Positions 34,546 to 43,163 of a DNA stretch of 62,704 nt are shown piece by piece. The stretch is from assembly GCA_036374795.1 (NCBI GenBank), contig DASUTC010000116.1:1-62704 (forward strand), written 5' to 3'. Both the position numbers and the translations under genes were made by a program. The notes under the pieces are model-generated. The model was not told the DNA's origin, did no database searches, and saw nothing but the letters and a program-made list of their open reading frames with translations. Source of the stretch: Herpetosiphonaceae bacterium (GTDB taxonomy: Bacteria; Chloroflexota; Chloroflexia; Chloroflexales; Kallotenuaceae). The number at the start of each line of letters is the position of its first letter. The first letter of the stretch is position 1.

Positions 34546-35070
34546 CTAGGCAAACAAATGTGGGGCGACCTCCCGCAGCGAGGTGTAGCCCTTCTGGGTG
34601 TAGATAATATGATCGAGCAGCTCGACATCGAGCTTGCGACAGCCGTCCATCAGCCTGGCGGTGATCAGCGCGTCGCCCTCGGAGGGATCGAGCTGCTCCG
34701 ACAAGTGGCTGTGTGCGACGACCACGCCCATCGCGCGCAGCACCACGATCTTGCGAAAAATCGCCGTGGCATCGAGAGCCGCGCAATCCCGGCTGCGGGA
34801 TACGATCGTCTCATAGCCGATGATGTCGCGCGCCTCATCCAGGGCAAGCACCAGGATATGCTCACGCTTGCGGTCCAGGGTGGCAAAGATGATGCGGAGG
34901 ATTTTATAGAGCGGCACGGGAGTATCCATGCCAGCGGCATACTTCGGCGTAATCCTCAGCCGTAGCATACTCCGGCCTGTGCCCTGGAGCGCTGCCGACC
35001 TAGCCGGATCGAGCGTCTGATCCGGCATCGCATCGACCAGATGATCAAGATTGTCCTGCTTCTTACTCAT
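34546..35070 (-). CDS. RadC-like JAB/MPN-domain protein
   Basis: A 174-residue protein whose C-terminal two thirds match the RadC-type JAB fold: HILVLALDEARDIIGYETI precedes VVVAHSHLSEQLDPSEGDAL, which carries the H-x-H and S-x2-D positions of the metal site (the usual form is HNHPSG...PS..D). The UPF helix-hairpin-helix part of classical RadC is missing and the N-terminus is short. The start MSKKQDN at 35070 was chosen by length; the Shine-Dalgarno site is weak. RadC proteins have no settled role in DNA repair; small JAB proteins are metalloprotease-like. Confidence 0.72.
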   Translation of the reverse strand: MSKKQDNLDHLVDAMPDQTLDPARSAALQGTGRSMLRLRITPKYAAGMDTPVPLYKILRIIFATLDRKREHILVLALDEARDIIGYETIVSRSRDCAALDATAIFRKIVVLRAMGVVVAHSHLSEQLDPSEGDALITARLMDGCRKLDVELLDHIIYTQKGYTSLREVAPHLFA

Positions 35071-35173
35071 GCCACACCTAGCAAAACTCACATCCGCAGA
35101 CTGTACGACGGATGTGAGTGTATCACGATGCATCGGTAGTAGCAATTCGGCGTCGATCCTCGCGCTGCCTGGA

Positions 35174-35347
35174 CTAGCCCAGGAACTTACAGAGCCACAT
35201 CGACTGGGTATACACCGGAAGCGGTCGAACGATACGGCCCATCACAAACACCGATCCGAGAATCGCCGCTGAGATCGCAAACTGGAGCAGTTCGGGAATA
35301 TTGACGCCCGCAAGCTCTTTCAGCGCCAGCTCAACGCCGATCGCCAC
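35174..35347 (-). CDS. Possible small membrane protein
   Basis: A 57-codon frame beginning at GTG (35347) encodes VAIGVELALKELAGVNIPEL, then a hydrophobic span ISAAILGSVFVMG and a short basic tail ending in KFLG. It begins 13 bases after the stop codon of the upstream methyltransferase and lies in the same frame. The composition (periodic hydrophobics, third-position GC) looks coding, but there is no clear Shine-Dalgarno site. It may instead be the remnant of a longer membrane protein. Confidence 0.4.
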   Translation of the reverse strand: MAIGVELALKELAGVNIPELLQFAISAAILGSVFVMGRIVRPLPVYTQSMWLCKFLG

Positions 35348-35359
35348 CAGAGCGACGAT

Positions 35360-36133
35360 CTACCGCCGACAGAAGAAGATCGCCTCGCCGTGCGAAAGCC
35401 CCATCCGCTCGATCTCGGCGGCGCTGACCAGATCCTCCGGCCTGATCGAGAACACATCGAAGCCCGCCTCGGCCAGCCGATCGCTGAAGTCGTGCCCGTA
35501 GCGCCGCACATGATCGTGCTGCCCGAAGAGCTTTTCGCGCTCGATCGGGTCGGTGATCGATGGATCTTCAAAGGTCTGCTCCCCAAAAATCGGCACCAGG
35601 ATGATCGCCTGTCCCGTGCTCGCCAGAACGCGATACAGCTCACGCATCGCCTGCCGATCATCGGGCACGTGCTCCAGCACATGGCTACAGTAGACTAGAT
35701 CGAAGCTGCTGGCGGCGGCAGGAATGGCGCACAGGTCCATGGTGATCATCGCCTGTGGATCGTAGAGATCGGCGCTCACGTACTCGATGTGCGGCAGCGC
35801 CTTGAACTTCGCCGCCAGCGCAGGCTCCGGCGCGATATGCAGCAGCCGCCTGCGCTCCGAGCGCAGCAGATCAGCCTGGGTCTGCAAGCAAAGCCAGACC
35901 CAGCGGTGACGCTGCAACGATCGGCAGATCGGGCACCAGGCATGATACGGACGATGCAGCGCCAGGAAGCGGCGAACGCTGCTCCGACACAGCGGGCAAT
36001 AGTGCTGCTCGCCGCCAAAAACCCGCTTACGCAGCCCGACCGGCAGCCTGAACAGCAGCGTTGCAAGCAGAAAATCTCGAATTCGGCTCCATCGATCCGG
36101 CGCGTGGAGCGTATTTTTAATCCGTATCAGCAT
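35360..36133 (-). CDS. Class I SAM-dependent methyltransferase with N-terminal cysteine pairs
   Basis: A 257-residue protein. The N-terminal region has two CxxC pairs, CPLC and CPIC (about residues 50-53 and 70-73), probably a zinc knuckle. The methyltransferase core follows: LLHIAPEPALA replaces the usual motif I glycine loop, YVSADLYDP is motif II, and DLVYCSHVLEHVPDD is a clear motif IV. This type often sits in glycan or secondary-metabolite clusters; the substrate is unknown. The ATG at 36133 is preceded by AAGGAT eight bases up. The open frame goes another 105 codons upstream, over a GC-rich hairpin terminator, and that part is rejected. Confidence 0.8.
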   Translation of the reverse strand: MLIRIKNTLHAPDRWSRIRDFLLATLLFRLPVGLRKRVFGGEQHYCPLCRSSVRRFLALHRPYHAWCPICRSLQRHRWVWLCLQTQADLLRSERRRLLHIAPEPALAAKFKALPHIEYVSADLYDPQAMITMDLCAIPAAASSFDLVYCSHVLEHVPDDRQAMRELYRVLASTGQAIILVPIFGEQTFEDPSITDPIEREKLFGQHDHVRRYGHDFSDRLAEAGFDVFSIRPEDLVSAAEIERMGLSHGEAIFFCRR

Positions 36134-36317
36134 AGCTCGATCCTTGAGTACAGGCGTGGATGGCGGCTGCCGATTATCTGCCGGGCCATCCGCTGGCACA
36201 CACGATGGTCGGCAGCAGCGGCCTCGTCGCGGGGGACAAGTATAAACGGCTGCGGATAAAACGACAATCCAGCCGTAAGCAGCGCGATCGACGATGCCTG
36301 CGTGGCGCGCAACAACA

Positions 36318-36352
36318 CCAGCCCCGGCGTTGTCGGATGACGCCGGGGCTGG
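36318..36352 (-). terminator. Terminator after the DoxX-family gene
   Basis: A perfect 12-base stem, CCAGCCCCGGCG with CGCCGGGGCTGG, has an 11-base loop. On the minus strand it is followed by TGTTGTTGC. It ends the DoxX-like gene and separates it from the methyltransferase gene. Confidence 0.65.
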
Positions 36353-36386
36353 CGAGCTGTAGAGATGCGCGCTTAGCGTGTTTCGG

Positions 36387-37124
36387 TCATGTGGTGACGC
36401 CAGCCTGTGGCCTCTGGAAGAACGTGCCGGGGCTCCACGGAGCGCCAAGGACCGGCAGCAAGAACCGATCGACGCCGATGTATCCGGCCACTTTCCAGGC
36501 CAGGATCAACCCAATCGCGAGCGTGAAGAGCAGCGGGTTGGTCGATGCGGAGCCTGCCAGCATGAAGCTCATATTCATCAACGCGCCGAAGAAGGCTGCG
36601 ACGCCCACGAGCGCGCCGACGATCAGCGCAACGCCTACCAGCAGCTCTCCAAAGGCAACCAGCGGAGCAAACCACGTCTCATGACCGCCGTTGAGCAGCC
36701 CCTGCAAGAAGTCGCGATACCAGTCGTACGTCACGGGCGGACGGCCCTGTTCGGGAATGCTTGCGGCTCGCTCCCAGTAGGCCCTGAGCGACGTGCCCTC
36801 CATCCACTTAGGATCGATGATCTTGTGCCGCCCGGCATCGAACCACTCATAGCCCAGGTACACACGCGCGCCAAGCCAGAGCGGTGCCGAGCGCGGACTC
36901 TCGAAGAGAAAATGGGTGATGGTGGGATTGCGAACCGCGATGGTGTCCTGGCGCGGGTCGTAATCGCGCATCAGCCACCATCCTGAGCCGACAAACAGCA
37001 CCAGCCCTGCCAGCAGTGCCAGCGCCTGCATCCCACCGCCGAGCGTCTCCGAAGCCGTGCCCAGGCGGAAAAGGTAAAAACCGACAAATGCCACAGCGGC
37101 TACAATAATAATCCGCGTTCGCAT
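36387..37124 (-). CDS. DoxX/DoxD-family membrane protein
   Basis: A 245-residue protein with an N-terminal membrane pair (residues 5-22 and 33-52), a soluble stretch with LWLGARVYLGYEWFDAGRHK (the DoxX hallmark: helix with conserved Arg, Trp and Lys), and three further spans (about 150-225). DoxX-type proteins are related to the small subunit of thiosulfate:quinone oxidoreductase and to oxidoreductase-associated membrane proteins; the reaction is usually unknown. The ATG at 37124 is preceded by an AAGGAGGAAGATC-type site (reverse of 37125-37137). It is a single gene with its own terminator. Confidence 0.82.
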   Translation of the reverse strand: MRTRIIIVAAVAFVGFYLFRLGTASETLGGGMQALALLAGLVLFVGSGWWLMRDYDPRQDTIAVRNPTITHFLFESPRSAPLWLGARVYLGYEWFDAGRHKIIDPKWMEGTSLRAYWERAASIPEQGRPPVTYDWYRDFLQGLLNGGHETWFAPLVAFGELLVGVALIVGALVGVAAFFGALMNMSFMLAGSASTNPLLFTLAIGLILAWKVAGYIGVDRFLLPVLGAPWSPGTFFQRPQAGVTT

Positions 37125-37258
37125 GATCTTCCTCCTTGTGGTATCGAGGTGATGGTCGTCTACCTACACCCTGCTCCGTACCACGTTACGTATAGTGTAG
37201 GAGCGAGCGGCGAGCGCATCGTGAATATTTGGTCATCGCAGGTGGTTATTTACCCACC

Positions 37259-37286
37259 AAAAAAGCTCCCATCGACGGATGGGAGC
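37259..37286 (-). terminator. Terminator of the glcDEF operon
   Basis: On the minus strand GCTCCCATC and GATGGGAGC form a perfect 9-base stem with a CGTC loop, followed directly by TTTTTT (37264 to 37259). It lies 20 bases after the glcF stop codon, a textbook intrinsic terminator. Confidence 0.92.
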
Positions 37287-37306
37287 CTGTCGCACTATGT
37301 GCTATG

Positions 37307-38653
37307 CTAGCGCCGCGCCAGAGCCGCCGGCAGCACGCCGCGAATTGAGGCGTCGAGCAGCTCGACGGGATGAACCGCAGGCATGGGACGGCCCGCGCGC
37401 CGCAAGCCGTTCATGATTTGCAGCAAACAGCCGGGATTGCTCGTCGCCAGCAGCTCTGCCCCGGTTGAGAGCACATGCTGCACCTTGCGGTCGGCGAGCT
37501 GCTGGGCTGGCTCCGGCTCCACCAGATTGTAAACGCCCGCCGAGCCGCAGCAGATCGCCGCTTCGGGGATCTCACAGATCTCAAGGCCGGGGATCGTGCC
37601 TAAGACCGTACGCGGCGCGGCGCGCACGCCCTGCGCGTGCTGCAAATGGCAGGCGTCGTGGTAGGCCACGCGCAGATGCAGCGGATGGCGCGGCGCGCGC
37701 GGCTCCAAGTCCGCCAGCACCTCGGAAATATCTTTGCACCTGGCGGCGAACGTTCTGGCCCGCTCGGCGTAGGCCGGATCGTCGCGCAGCAGGTAGCCAT
37801 ACTCCTTGAGCGTCGAGCCGCAGCCCGCCGCGTTGATCACGATCGTATCCACATCGGCGCGCTCCCACACGTCGATCATCCGCCGCGCCAGATCGAGCGC
37901 GCCCTGCTCCTGCCCGGCATGGACCATCAGCGCGCCACAGCAGCCCTGCTCCGGCGGCGCGACGACCTCGCAGCCTTCGGCGGCCAGCACCCGAGCGGTC
38001 GCGGCGTTGACATCGCCGAAAAAGACACGCTGCACGCAGCCCAGCAGCAGCCCAACCCGCCGCCTGCGCGTGCCATTCGCGGCGGTGCGCGGCGGCACGT
38101 TGGCGCGCAGCGCGCCGAGCGAGATCGGCGGCAGGAGCGTCTCCATCGCCTTGAGCCGCGCGGGAAGCACATTCAACACGCCCGATCGCTGGACGACCTG
38201 CCGCAGCCCCGACGCCTGATAGAGCCACAGCGGCGCGGCCAGCACGCGCAGCCGGTTGGGATACGGAAAGAGCGCAAACAGCATCCGCCGAAAGAGCTTG
38301 TCGGGCAGCGAGCGTGGATAGTTGCGCTCGATCTGCGCGCGCGTGGCCTCGATCAGCTTGTCGTACTGCACGCCCGACGGGCAGGCTGTCAGGCAGGCCA
38401 TGCAGCCCAGACATTGATCGAAATGGCTCACATACGTATCGGTCAGCGCGGCCCTGCCCTCGTTGCCGAGCTTCATCAAATAGATCCGCCCGCGCGGCGA
38501 GTCCATCTCCTCGCCCCACAGCAGATACGTCGGACAGGTCGGCAGGCAAAAGCCGCAGTGGACACAGTCGTCGATCAGCTCCGGCGACGGCGGATGAAAC
38601 TCGTCGAAGATGCTGATCGGGCTGCGGGTATCTTCGCTCACGGCCTGCGCCAT
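37307..38653 (-). CDS. glcF: Glycolate oxidase iron-sulfur subunit
   Basis: A 448-residue protein with two 4Fe-4S motifs, CVHCGFCLPTCPTY near residues 30-43 and CLGCMACLTACPSG near 81-94. Two CCG-type domains follow (GCVQRVFFGDVN, CCGALMVHAG; and YHDACHLQHAQG, CCGSAGVYN). GlcF passes electrons from the GlcD/GlcE flavins to the quinone pool as glycolate is oxidised to glyoxylate. Its ATG overlaps the glcE stop as TGATG. Length and order are typical of the family, and it is the last gene before a strong terminator. Confidence 0.93.
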   Translation of the reverse strand: MAQAVSEDTRSPISIFDEFHPPSPELIDDCVHCGFCLPTCPTYLLWGEEMDSPRGRIYLMKLGNEGRAALTDTYVSHFDQCLGCMACLTACPSGVQYDKLIEATRAQIERNYPRSLPDKLFRRMLFALFPYPNRLRVLAAPLWLYQASGLRQVVQRSGVLNVLPARLKAMETLLPPISLGALRANVPPRTAANGTRRRRVGLLLGCVQRVFFGDVNAATARVLAAEGCEVVAPPEQGCCGALMVHAGQEQGALDLARRMIDVWERADVDTIVINAAGCGSTLKEYGYLLRDDPAYAERARTFAARCKDISEVLADLEPRAPRHPLHLRVAYHDACHLQHAQGVRAAPRTVLGTIPGLEICEIPEAAICCGSAGVYNLVEPEPAQQLADRKVQHVLSTGAELLATSNPGCLLQIMNGLRRAGRPMPAVHPVELLDASIRGVLPAALARR

Positions 38654-39921
38654 CAGATGCCTCCTACAAAACGTCCTGGGTTAAGCACGCGCTGCGGATC
38701 GAACTGCTCTTTGACACGCCGCATCAGCGGCAGCGCGCTTTCATCCGCGCCCCACACATCCAAGCGCGCTTTCACGGCAGACGGCGCATGGAGCGCCGCG
38801 AGCGAGCCATGCAACCGTCCGACTTCGGCCCGCAGGATGCTCAGCGCCGCCAGCAGCGCCTGCTCGTTCGTGGCCGCAAGCCGCAGCCAGCCCACGCCCG
38901 CTGCCTGCGCGAGCAGCTCCCACGATAGCCGCAGCGGAGCCGACACGCGCCGAATCGTCTGCACCAGCGCGTCAAGCTGCGCGGGCAGCACGCTCGCTTT
39001 GCAGATCAGCGCCAGATCCGCGTCGTCCCACAGCGGCTCGGCGGTCGGCCAGGCTTCGGGAGCGAGCGGCTGGGAGGCGATGCCGGGCGCAAGCCGCGCG
39101 AGCTGCTCTAGCTGCGCGTCGAGCGCGGCGGCGATGCCCTCGAAGCGGAGATCGAGCGCGGGCGCTGCGCCCTGCCGCGCGTGGAGCTGCACGCCGCTCG
39201 GTGCCAGCGTCGAATCGAGGACGCGCAGCAGCACCGGGTGAAGCGCGCTCACCTCGGATGCGCTCAGGCGCACACAGGACACATGCGACGGCAGCGGGTA
39301 GAGCCGAAACGTGGCCTCGGTGATCACGCCCAGCGTGCCGAGCGCGCCCGTCATCAGCTTGGGCAGATCGTAGCCCGCCACGTTTTTGACCACCTTCCCG
39401 CCGCTGCGGGCCAGCGTCCCATCCGGCAGCGCGATCGTCACGCCCAGCACGAGATCGCGCAGCGTGCCGAAGCGCGCCCGCAGCGCGCCGCTGTCGTTGG
39501 TCGCCAGGATGCCGCCGATCGTCGCCGTAGCGGGCCAGAGCGGATCGAGCGCTAGCCGCTGACCATGCTCGGCCAGCACGCGCTGAAGCTGCGCCACCGT
39601 ACAGCCCGCCTGCACCGTGGCGGTCATATCGGCCCAGGCGTGCTCCACCACCCGATCGAGACGACGAGTTGAAAGGATCAGATCGACGCGCCGTGGTGGA
39701 TTACCCCAGCCCAGCTTGGAGCCGCCGCCGCGCGGCGCGACAGATAATCCTGCATCTCTGGCAAGGCGCAGCACCGCCGCGACCTCCGCCGCGTCGCCCG
39801 GCTCGACTACCACCTGCGCCGGTACGCCGTCGATCGCGTCGGCAGCCGTCGCCGGACGCACGTGCTCCGCTCCCACAAGCGCGCGCAGATCGGCTTGCAA
39901 CGTTTCGGCGTCTACCATCAT
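38653..39921 (-). CDS. glcE: Glycolate oxidase FAD-binding subunit
   Basis: A 422-residue protein of the FAD_binding_4 (PCMH) type: VVVEPGDAAEVAAVLRLA and SVAPRGGGSKLGWG in the N-terminal half, then IGGILATNDSGALRARFGTLRD and SGGKVVKNVAGYDLPKLM. It is shorter than GlcD, as GlcE should be. Two adjacent ATGs (39921 and 39918) follow AAGGAG at 12-15 bases. The much longer open frame upstream runs through a heptamer tract and then antisense to glcD, and is not part of the gene. A 100-base repeat separates it from glcD. Confidence 0.92.
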   Translation of the reverse strand: MMVDAETLQADLRALVGAEHVRPATAADAIDGVPAQVVVEPGDAAEVAAVLRLARDAGLSVAPRGGGSKLGWGNPPRRVDLILSTRRLDRVVEHAWADMTATVQAGCTVAQLQRVLAEHGQRLALDPLWPATATIGGILATNDSGALRARFGTLRDLVLGVTIALPDGTLARSGGKVVKNVAGYDLPKLMTGALGTLGVITEATFRLYPLPSHVSCVRLSASEVSALHPVLLRVLDSTLAPSGVQLHARQGAAPALDLRFEGIAAALDAQLEQLARLAPGIASQPLAPEAWPTAEPLWDDADLALICKASVLPAQLDALVQTIRRVSAPLRLSWELLAQAAGVGWLRLAATNEQALLAALSILRAEVGRLHGSLAALHAPSAVKARLDVWGADESALPLMRRVKEQFDPQRVLNPGRFVGGI

Positions 39922-39942
39922 CGGCGCTCTCTGCTCCTTATG

Positions 39943-40018
39943 CGAGTTTCGAGTTCTGAGTTTCCGGTTCTTGGTTCTTATCCCTTTGTTCTTTGTTCTT
40001 CTTGGTCCCTTGTTCCTG
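39943..40018. repeat. Heptamer tract between glcD and glcE
   Basis: CGAGTTTCGAGTTCTGAGTT at 39944-39963 is followed by GGTTCTTGGTTCTTATC and by TTTGTTCTTTGTTCTTC at 39985-40001. Both heptamer types seen elsewhere occur side by side. It occupies almost the whole 100-base gap inside the operon. Confidence 0.75.
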
Positions 40019-40021
40019 CGC

Positions 40022-41470
40022 TCAGAACAACTCCGCCACGCCTGCCTGTTCGAGCGGATGCGGCTCGTAGCGGCCCTGTTTTTCGGCGCAGAGCCGGGGT
40101 CGCGGGAAGACTTTGTCGGGATTGGCGAGATGCTGCGGGTCGAAGGCGCAGCGCACCAGTTGCATCGTGTCGAGATCGGGCTCGGCGTACATCGTGGACA
40201 TATACTTCTGCTTCTCGCGACCAACGCCATGCTCGCCGGTGATCGAGCCGCCCGCCTGCACGCATAGCTTGATGATGTCGAAGGCCAGCGTCTCGGCGAT
40301 GTGCTCCTGGCCGGGCACGCTGCGATCGTAGAGCACCAGCGGATGCAGGTTGCCGTCACCCGCGTGAAACACATTCGCGACGCGCAGCCCGGCTGCCTCG
40401 CTGAGCTGCCGGATCTCGCGCAGCACGCGCGGCAAGGCCGTGCGCGGGATCACGCCATCCTGCACGATGTAGTCGGGCGCGACCCGGCCCATCGCGGCGA
40501 AGGCGGCTTTGCGGCCCTTCCAGACGACCATCCGCTCGGCCTCGGATTGCGCCAGGCGGATCTCCCACGCGCCACATCCGCGACAGATCTCGGTGACGCG
40601 CTCCATCGACAGCGCGACCTCGGCGGCGGGACCGTCCAGCTCCACCAGCAGCAGGGCGTCGCACTGGGGATAGCCCGCGTGGACGGCGGCCTCAGCCGCC
40701 TGGATGCTCAGCGCGTCCATCATCTCGATCGCGGCGGGCAAGATCCCGGCGGCGATGATCTCGCTCACGGCAGCGCCCGCCTCGTCGGTCGAGTGAAACG
40801 CCGCCAGCAGCGTTTGCACCACCTCCGGTCGCTTGACGACGCGCAGCGTGATCTCGGTGGCGATGCCGAGCGTGCCCTCGGAGCCGACGAAGACGCCCAT
40901 GAGATCGTAGCCGGGCGGATCGAGCGTCTTGCCGCCAAGCTGGACGATCTCGCCGTCGGGCAGCACCAGCTTCAGGCCCAGCACATGATTCGCGGTGAAG
41001 CCGTACTTGAGGCAGTGCGCGCCGCCTGAGTTTTCCGCGACGTTCCCGCCGATCGTGCAGACCGACTGTGATGACGGATCTGGCGCGTAAAAATAGCCAA
41101 ACGGAGCCACGCGCTCCGTCACGTCGAGGTTGATCACGCCCGGCTCGACCACGACTCGCGCGTTGGGAATATCGACCTCAAGGATGCGATTCAGGCGGGA
41201 CAGGCTGATCACCACGCCGCCCTCGACCGGCAGCGCGCCGCCGCTGAGGCCGGTGCCGGAGCCGCGCGCCACGAATGGGATGCGCTCGCGGTGGCAGACG
41301 CGCACCACCGCCTGCAAGTGCTCGCCCGACGCGGGCAGCACCACCGCCGAGGGCACCACCCGCAAGTTCGTCAGGCCATCGCACTCGTAGGTCCGCAACT
41401 GCTCAGGCTCGGCGATCAAGCCATGAGTCCCGACGATCGCGCGGAGTTCATCGATGATACGCGGATGCAT
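40022..41470 (-). CDS. glcD: Glycolate oxidase subunit GlcD (FAD-linked)
   Basis: A 482-residue flavoprotein: VVLPASGEHLQAVVRVCH and FVARGSGTGLSGGALP form the FAD pyrophosphate site, CTIGGNVAENSGGAHCLKYG the second part, and GSITGEHGVGREK the C-terminal catalytic motif. It oxidises glycolate (or D-lactate) to the 2-oxo acid. The ATG at 41470 is preceded by GGCAGGAATC. It heads glcD-glcE-glcF behind a near-consensus promoter and a short upstream frame with a hairpin, so translation-level control is possible. Confidence 0.93.
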   Translation of the reverse strand: MHPRIIDELRAIVGTHGLIAEPEQLRTYECDGLTNLRVVPSAVVLPASGEHLQAVVRVCHRERIPFVARGSGTGLSGGALPVEGGVVISLSRLNRILEVDIPNARVVVEPGVINLDVTERVAPFGYFYAPDPSSQSVCTIGGNVAENSGGAHCLKYGFTANHVLGLKLVLPDGEIVQLGGKTLDPPGYDLMGVFVGSEGTLGIATEITLRVVKRPEVVQTLLAAFHSTDEAGAAVSEIIAAGILPAAIEMMDALSIQAAEAAVHAGYPQCDALLLVELDGPAAEVALSMERVTEICRGCGAWEIRLAQSEAERMVVWKGRKAAFAAMGRVAPDYIVQDGVIPRTALPRVLREIRQLSEAAGLRVANVFHAGDGNLHPLVLYDRSVPGQEHIAETLAFDIIKLCVQAGGSITGEHGVGREKQKYMSTMYAEPDLDTMQLVRCAFDPQHLANPDKVFPRPRLCAEKQGRYEPHPLEQAGVAELF

Positions 41471-41491
41471 GATTCCTGCCCCTCTCCTGGC

Positions 41492-41513
41492 GAGCGCGCC
41501 CTAGAGCGCGCTC
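41492..41513 (-). promoter_or_regulatory. Hairpin between leader frame and glcD
   Basis: GAGCGCGC and GCGCGCTC form a perfect 8-base stem with a 6-base loop, ending 21 bases before the glcD start codon. The leader frame's stop codon lies within the stem, so a ribosome finishing the leader would open it. Confidence 0.5.
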
Positions 41514-41580
41514 ATCTGCGGCTCGGCTCCTCAATCGCCAGCGCCACCGTCACGATCGGCTTGATCCGGCGCTGCGGCAT
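41512..41580 (-). CDS. Predicted 22-residue leader peptide of glcDEF
   Basis: From the ATG at 41580 a frame of 22 codons encodes MPQRRIKPIVTVALAIEEPS then two Arg. GAGAGGAACT directly precedes the ATG, a good Shine-Dalgarno site, and the promoter start is predicted only about 15 bases further up, so this is the first frame on the mRNA. It ends at the glcD-proximal hairpin. The arrangement suggests a translated upstream frame; the residues give no hint of the signal. Confidence 0.5.
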   Translation of the reverse strand: MPQRRIKPIVTVALAIEEPSRR

Positions 41581-41601
41581 AGTTCCTCTCGAAGCGCCTA
41601 G

Positions 41602-41631
41602 AGTGTATGCCAAACGTTAAGCCATTGTCAA
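41602..41631 (-). promoter_or_regulatory. Promoter of glcDEF
   Basis: On the minus strand TTGACA (41631-41626) and TACACT (41607-41602) are separated by 18 bases. The -35 box is perfect. The spacer holds TTAACGTT, a possible operator half. The predicted start is near 41595. Confidence 0.8.
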
Positions 41632-41740
41632 GGCGCGTGAGCAGGCGATGAGCAGAAAACGACTCGTCAGGCGGGAAGGTATTTTGCGCTCGTCGGAATC
41701 GCGTATCATAGATCGTAGGTGAACGGAAGGAGCAACAGCG

Positions 41741-43039
41741 ATGCGCGTTTTGATCGTCGGGGCCGGTCTTGCAGGGCTGACCTGCGCCCGGCACCTGCAC
41801 CAGCAGCAGATACCTGTCACTGTGCTCGAAGCCTCGGACGACGTCGGCGGGCGCGTACGCTCGGATCGCGTCGAGGGCTTCACGCTTGATCGAGGCTTTC
41901 AGGTGCTCTTCGATGCCTATCCTGCCGTGCGGCGTAACCTGGACCTGGCGGCGCTCGATCTGCGCCCGTTCGAGCCCGGCGCGATCATCAGCTACAGCGG
42001 CCAGCAGACGGTTCTAACCGATCCGCTGCGCGATCGAAACTGGCGCGACGTGTCGCGTGCGGCGCTCACGCTGGCGATCCCGCCCGCCGACAAGCTGCGC
42101 ACGCTGCGGCTGGCGCTCACGCTGCGCGGCGCTGAGACGGATCAGGACGCCGAGCCGGATACACAGAGCACGCTGGAGTATCTGCGCGCCGAGGGCTTTA
42201 GCGAGCGGACGATCGACCGCTTCTTCCGCCCCTTCTTCGGCGGCATCTTCCTCACGCGCGACCTGAGCACGACCGCCGCTGCGTTTCGCTTCTACTTTCG
42301 GATGCTGGCGAGCGGCAGGACCACGCTGCCCGCCGCCGGGATCGGCGCGATCACCAGGCAGCTTGCAGCGCCGCTCCGATCAGCGGAGCAGATCCGCTGC
42401 AACACGCGGGTCGTCGCGCTGCTGCGGGAGGGCGGTCGTGTCACCGGCGTGCGGCTGGACGACGGCGAGGAGCTGCGGGCCGATGCTGTCGTGCTGGCGA
42501 CGGACGCGCCGAGTGCCGCGCAGCTCGCCGACCTGGCTACGCCGCAGGGAGCGCTTCAAACCGCCGCCGTCTATTTCGCTGGCCTGGAGCCGCTCTACAC
42601 CAGCCGTAAGATCGTGCTCAACGCCGCATCGGATGCGTTTGTGAACAACGCCCAGCAGTTGAGCAACGTCGTGCCGGGCTACACGCCGCCGGAGCGCCAC
42701 CTCTTGAGCGCGACCGTGCTGGACGTGCCCGACATGGACGACGGACAACTGGCGCTTGAGGTCATGCGCGATCTGCGGCGTATGTTTGCGGGCGATCAGG
42801 CGGCGCTTCAGGCGCTGCTGGGCTACTTCCCGCTGCGCGTATATCGCATTCGCTACGCGCAGTTTCGGCAGCCGCCCGGCATCTTCGGCACGCTGCCGGA
42901 TAATCGCACCGAGCAGCCGGGCCTGTTCGTCGCCGCCGAGTGGACCGAAGCCAGCAGCATTAACGGCGCGATAACCAGCGGCGAGCGCTGCGCGGCGCTC
43001 GTCGCCGAAGCGCTACGCCAGCCCGTCGTCGGCGCGTGA
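41741..43039 (+). CDS. FAD-dependent oxidoreductase, carotenoid desaturase/amine oxidase type
   Basis: A 432-residue protein with an N-terminal Rossmann motif VLIVGAGLAGLTCARHL followed by LEASDDVGGRVRSD, the standard FAD site of the phytoene desaturase/protoporphyrinogen oxidase/MAO superfamily. GFTLDRGFQVLFDAYP and the C-terminal LFVAAEWTEASSINGAITSG (FAD contact) fit this family. The ATG at 41741 follows GGAAGGAGCAACAGCG. It is monocistronic and diverges from glcD. Close relatives are annotated as NAD(P)-binding amine oxidases; the substrate could be a carotenoid or polyisoprenoid. Confidence 0.82.
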   Translation: MRVLIVGAGLAGLTCARHLHQQQIPVTVLEASDDVGGRVRSDRVEGFTLDRGFQVLFDAYPAVRRNLDLAALDLRPFEPGAIISYSGQQTVLTDPLRDRNWRDVSRAALTLAIPPADKLRTLRLALTLRGAETDQDAEPDTQSTLEYLRAEGFSERTIDRFFRPFFGGIFLTRDLSTTAAAFRFYFRMLASGRTTLPAAGIGAITRQLAAPLRSAEQIRCNTRVVALLREGGRVTGVRLDDGEELRADAVVLATDAPSAAQLADLATPQGALQTAAVYFAGLEPLYTSRKIVLNAASDAFVNNAQQLSNVVPGYTPPERHLLSATVLDVPDMDDGQLALEVMRDLRRMFAGDQAALQALLGYFPLRVYRIRYAQFRQPPGIFGTLPDNRTEQPGLFVAAEWTEASSINGAITSGERCAALVAEALRQPVVGA

Positions 43040-43073
43040 TCGATCCAGACATGTGAGCATCGAAAATCTGGTG

Positions 43074-43095
43074 GGGGCGTATTGCAATATGCCCC
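43074..43095. terminator. Hairpin between convergent genes
   Basis: GGGGCGTATT and AATATGCCCC form a 10-base stem with one G-T pair and a minimal GC loop, 34 bases after the oxidoreductase stop codon. It has no clear T-tract but lies where a terminator for both convergent genes is expected. Confidence 0.4.
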
Positions 43096-43163
43096 TACGG
43101 AAGCTATCACCCTCTAAAACGATGGGTTATCGTAGCACCGCCCACCGTGCCTGTGTCCAAAGG

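Noticed and set aside
38653-40374. A 573-residue GlcE with a long N-terminal extension
   Set aside because: The extension is encoded by a heptamer repeat and by the antisense frame of glcD; the GlcE fold starts at the ATG pair at 39921/39918.
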